From the NCBI GenBank assembly GCA_937139495.1, contig CAKZQC010000025.1:1-64000 (forward strand): a stretch of DNA of 64,000 bases, given 5' to 3'. This DNA comes from an uncultured Saprospiraceae bacterium (lineage in GTDB: Bacteria; Bacteroidota; Bacteroidia; Chitinophagales; Saprospiraceae). Both the position numbers and the translations under genes were made by a program. Under the pieces are notes generated by a model. That model did no database searches and was not told the origin of the DNA. It saw nothing but the letters and a program-made list of their open reading frames with translations. Shown here one piece after another: positions 62,323 to 64,000 of the stretch (positions are counted from its first letter, which is position 1; each line of letters opens with the position of its first letter).

Positions 62323-63279
62323 TTACCCGCCCCAATCACAATCTTTAGTTTTGCAATCAAATTGAATAGCAGTACCTGCTGCTCGTCCATTTTCTATTCC
62401 CAAATCTACGGTTTCGCCTTTTTTGACTCCTGTCAATATATTAGCAACAAGCTTTTTTTCTTGCTCGTTCAGTATATTAGCAGCTTGTACTTTTTCGATT
62501 TCGGCAATCACTTCTTTTTGTGACTGCATGTAGATAGGGTGTACCATGTCGCGTAAGCACTGCTCCCGAATGGACTGGAGGTGTGTCGCAAAAAGTGGAC
62601 TGGCTTGCAGGTGATCGTGCGATTGCTTCAAGAAATTGTACGTAAGCTCGTCTTTGTTGCCTAGCACAACACCGCCACCATAATCCCAAGTACGTTCAAA
62701 AAAATTGTACCAAGCACCTGCTCTTCCACCACTTTCGCCCTCTACGAGAGCTAGCATATTGAAGTAGCTATCATCATAGCTGCCTGTAGTTTTTTTGGCG
62801 AGTTGTTGTAGTTTAGCAATATCGAAATCATACACAAATCGAGTACATTCGGCGACACAGCTAGCGTGATATACTTCCGTAATGGGATCTAATGCTTTCA
62901 GTTTTTCCATCACATCGTAGGCATCTATATTGGGCATGTTATCCAACTTGGTTTCTATTTTTTCGAATAATTCGATCGAATTGAGGTAGGCTTTTTCGAG
63001 TGCCACATCTGTTTGAGCATCTCTAAAGTCATAGATATTGTCGGAGAGTTCGTCAACCCACTCTTTGGAAATATAAGTCATTAACAATGCTTGTTGTTGA
63101 TCGTCAAATATATTGGCGCGCAGAGCAGGTTCTGAAGTAGGTTCTGATTCCGACGCAGGTTCTGGTTGCTCAATTAGAGCAGCAGTCTGTTCGGTTGTAG
63201 TTGGTTGTTCTTGTGGTGCGGTATCGTCGCAGCTTATAGCAAAAAATACCACTGCTAGTAGTGTCAAAATCTGTTTCAT
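62323..63279 (-). CDS. lipoprotein of unknown function
   Basis: A 318-residue lipoprotein: lipobox FFAISC (Cys17) followed by DDTAPQ and a long Glu/Pro/Thr-rich linker (about 20-52) that would extend the domain away from the membrane. The folded part (about 55-318) is mainly helical, with Cys residues (ASCVAECTRF and CKTKDCDWGG) suggesting two disulfides, and a WYNFFERTWDYGGG motif. I do not recognise the family. The acidic residues right after Cys fit the Bacteroidota surface-export signal. Confidence 0.75.
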   Translation of the reverse strand: MKQILTLLAVVFFAISCDDTAPQEQPTTTEQTAALIEQPEPASESEPTSEPALRANIFDDQQQALLMTYISKEWVDELSDNIYDFRDAQTDVALEKAYLNSIELFEKIETKLDNMPNIDAYDVMEKLKALDPITEVYHASCVAECTRFVYDFDIAKLQQLAKKTTGSYDDSYFNMLALVEGESGGRAGAWYNFFERTWDYGGGVVLGNKDELTYNFLKQSHDHLQASPLFATHLQSIREQCLRDMVHPIYMQSQKEVIAEIEKVQAANILNEQEKKLVANILTGVKKGETVDLGIENGRAAGTAIQFDCKTKDCDWGG

Positions 63280-63327
63280 GATAAAGATTGATTATTTAAT
63301 GAATAAAACAATTGTTGGATTAAAAGT

Positions 63328-63371
63328 AAAAAACGAACTTACTAACAAGTTATGTTAATAAGTTCGTTTTT
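63328..63371 (-). terminator. terminator of the right-edge gene
   Basis: A 13-bp stem (63329-63341 with 63359-63371) with an inner TAAC/GTTA pair and A-rich left flank, 48 nt after the stop at 63419. Confidence 0.8.
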
Positions 63372-63418
63372 AGGAGTAGTCGTTAATCCAAACAAACTAA
63401 ATTTGCAGGAGTTATACG

Positions 63419-64000
63419 CTAAGCTACTTTCTCTAGTACCTTATCGGTCAATTCAGGTTTGTAGCGTTGTACACCCACTTTTTTGGCAACAAACAAGGTC
63501 GCTTTGAATAGCAAACCTTGCGGCACTTTGTGTGGGCTTTGTGTTTTGTTGTGTGAGATGGTATCTTTTACCAATTTCTGGAAAGAAGTAATTTCTTCTT
63601 CGCTGGCTATTCGATTAGAAGTAGCTTGATAATAGTTGTCTGCTAGGCGTTGAGCCAAGCTTTTTTTGCGAGCTTTAGCCGCCATAGATACTTTGTACAG
63701 TTCTTTCTTTTGGCTAGTTAGTTTGTCATGCGCTTTGGCGAATTTTTTCTGTACGCCTTTGCTAGAATCTTGATACAACTTTTGTACTTCGTCGTATTTT
63801 TTGTTCACTTCTTGCACCGCTTTTATGTCTTTGCCAGAAGTTGCTCCTTTTTTGACATTAGCACTTACTTTTTTGAGTGAAGTACCCATTAAGTTACTCA
63901 ATATCTTGATGGCATCGCTAATGGCAGTTGCTTCTTCTTTTGCTTCCTCTTTTTGAGCAGGATCAGCTTGTGGAGCTGTTTTTTCTGCCTTAGGTGTTGC
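63419..64000 (-). CDS. partial gene: lysine-rich helical protein
   Basis: The C-terminal 193 residues of a protein that begins beyond the right edge: the frame runs open through 64000, so the Met-like TTG at 63901 is not its start. The visible part opens with an Ala/Pro/Glu/Lys segment (about 63920-64000), followed by helices rich in Lys (KKVSANVKKGATSGKDIKAV, LTSQKKELYKVSMAAKARKK) and a final KPELTDKVLEKVA. No signal or motif is visible in this part. Function unknown. Confidence 0.7.
   Translation of the reverse strand, partial: ATPKAEKTAPQADPAQKEEAKEEATAISDAIKILSNLMGTSLKKVSANVKKGATSGKDIKAVQEVNKKYDEVQKLYQDSSKGVQKKFAKAHDKLTSQKKELYKVSMAAKARKKSLAQRLADNYYQATSNRIASEEEITSFQKLVKDTISHNKTQSPHKVPQGLLFKATLFVAKKVGVQRYKPELTDKVLEKVA

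Noticed and set aside
1..64000. CRISPR arrays, rRNA, tRNA and prophage genes
   Set aside because: I looked for regular direct repeats with unique spacers, tRNA arm motifs and integrase or phage structural genes and found none.

Overview
This 64-kb window looks like ordinary chromosome from a low-GC member of the Bacteroidota. Support for that assignment: several proteins end in type IX secretion sorting domains (278-3655, 46230-47216, and a FlgD-like C-terminus at 38018-42271); lipoproteins carry acidic Cys-Gln-Lys-Asp surface-export signals; ribosome-binding sites are A-rich rather than Shine-Dalgarno; and several genes have the phylum's TAnnTTTG -7 promoter element. Lamin-tail proteins, nSTAND-WD40 proteins and large TPR/LRR proteins suggest a Saprospiria/Chitinophagia-like lineage, but I cannot fix the genus. 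I see no rRNA, tRNA, CRISPR or prophage. The last gene (63419 to the right edge) is cut by the window.

Layout. 0.3-9.8 kb: a large secreted T9SS protein, an uncharacterised helical protein, Hsp20, gcvT, an alpha/beta hydrolase and murA (with Asp in place of the fosfomycin-target Cys). 10.2-20 kb: an accessory-looking block of a membrane-anchored nSTAND NTPase with WD40 repeats, a TPR plus outer-membrane beta-barrel protein, and three related surface lipoproteins, two of them a recent tandem duplication that includes a 60-bp leader. 20-23 kb: a TerB-like protein, a 59-residue charged protein and a dicarboxylate/amino-acid symporter. 23.3-27 kb: a four-gene operon with an ECF sigma factor and a membrane protein that may be its regulator. 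27-31 kb: a lipid-linked glycosyltransferase and methyltransferase pair, then a TetR-controlled divergon driving a small membrane protein and a FAD monooxygenase. 31-38 kb: mostly minus-strand housekeeping (thioesterase, Bcp, ferredoxin, RNA methyltransferase, Dps, TPR protein, asd). 38-47 kb: a giant lamin-tail protein, three tandem four-TM paralogs and a sulfatase-modifying-factor-like protein next to a T9SS repeat protein. 47-64 kb: a saccharopine-dehydrogenase-like enzyme, rpsA, a lipoprotein, a coiled-coil protein, a repetitive peptidoglycan-binding protein, an HD hydrolase, an EEP nuclease, recJ, an ABC ATPase, an LRR protein, a universal stress protein and an unknown lipoprotein.

Most notable: (1) a 221-bp MITE at 42423-42643 with perfect 19-bp inverted ends and a 9-bp target duplication, inserted in the leader of one four-TM paralog while the neighbouring paralog keeps the uninterrupted leader; (2) the nSTAND/beta-barrel/surface-lipoprotein block, a candidate envelope-spanning system of unknown function; (3) two near-identical 18-bp operators placed over the -33 and -7 elements of the TetR divergon; (4) an interspersed palindromic repeat family found at gene 3' ends; (5) the tandem four-TM family conserved at both ends but variable in the middle. 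All functions are inferred by reading the sequence; no database search was run.
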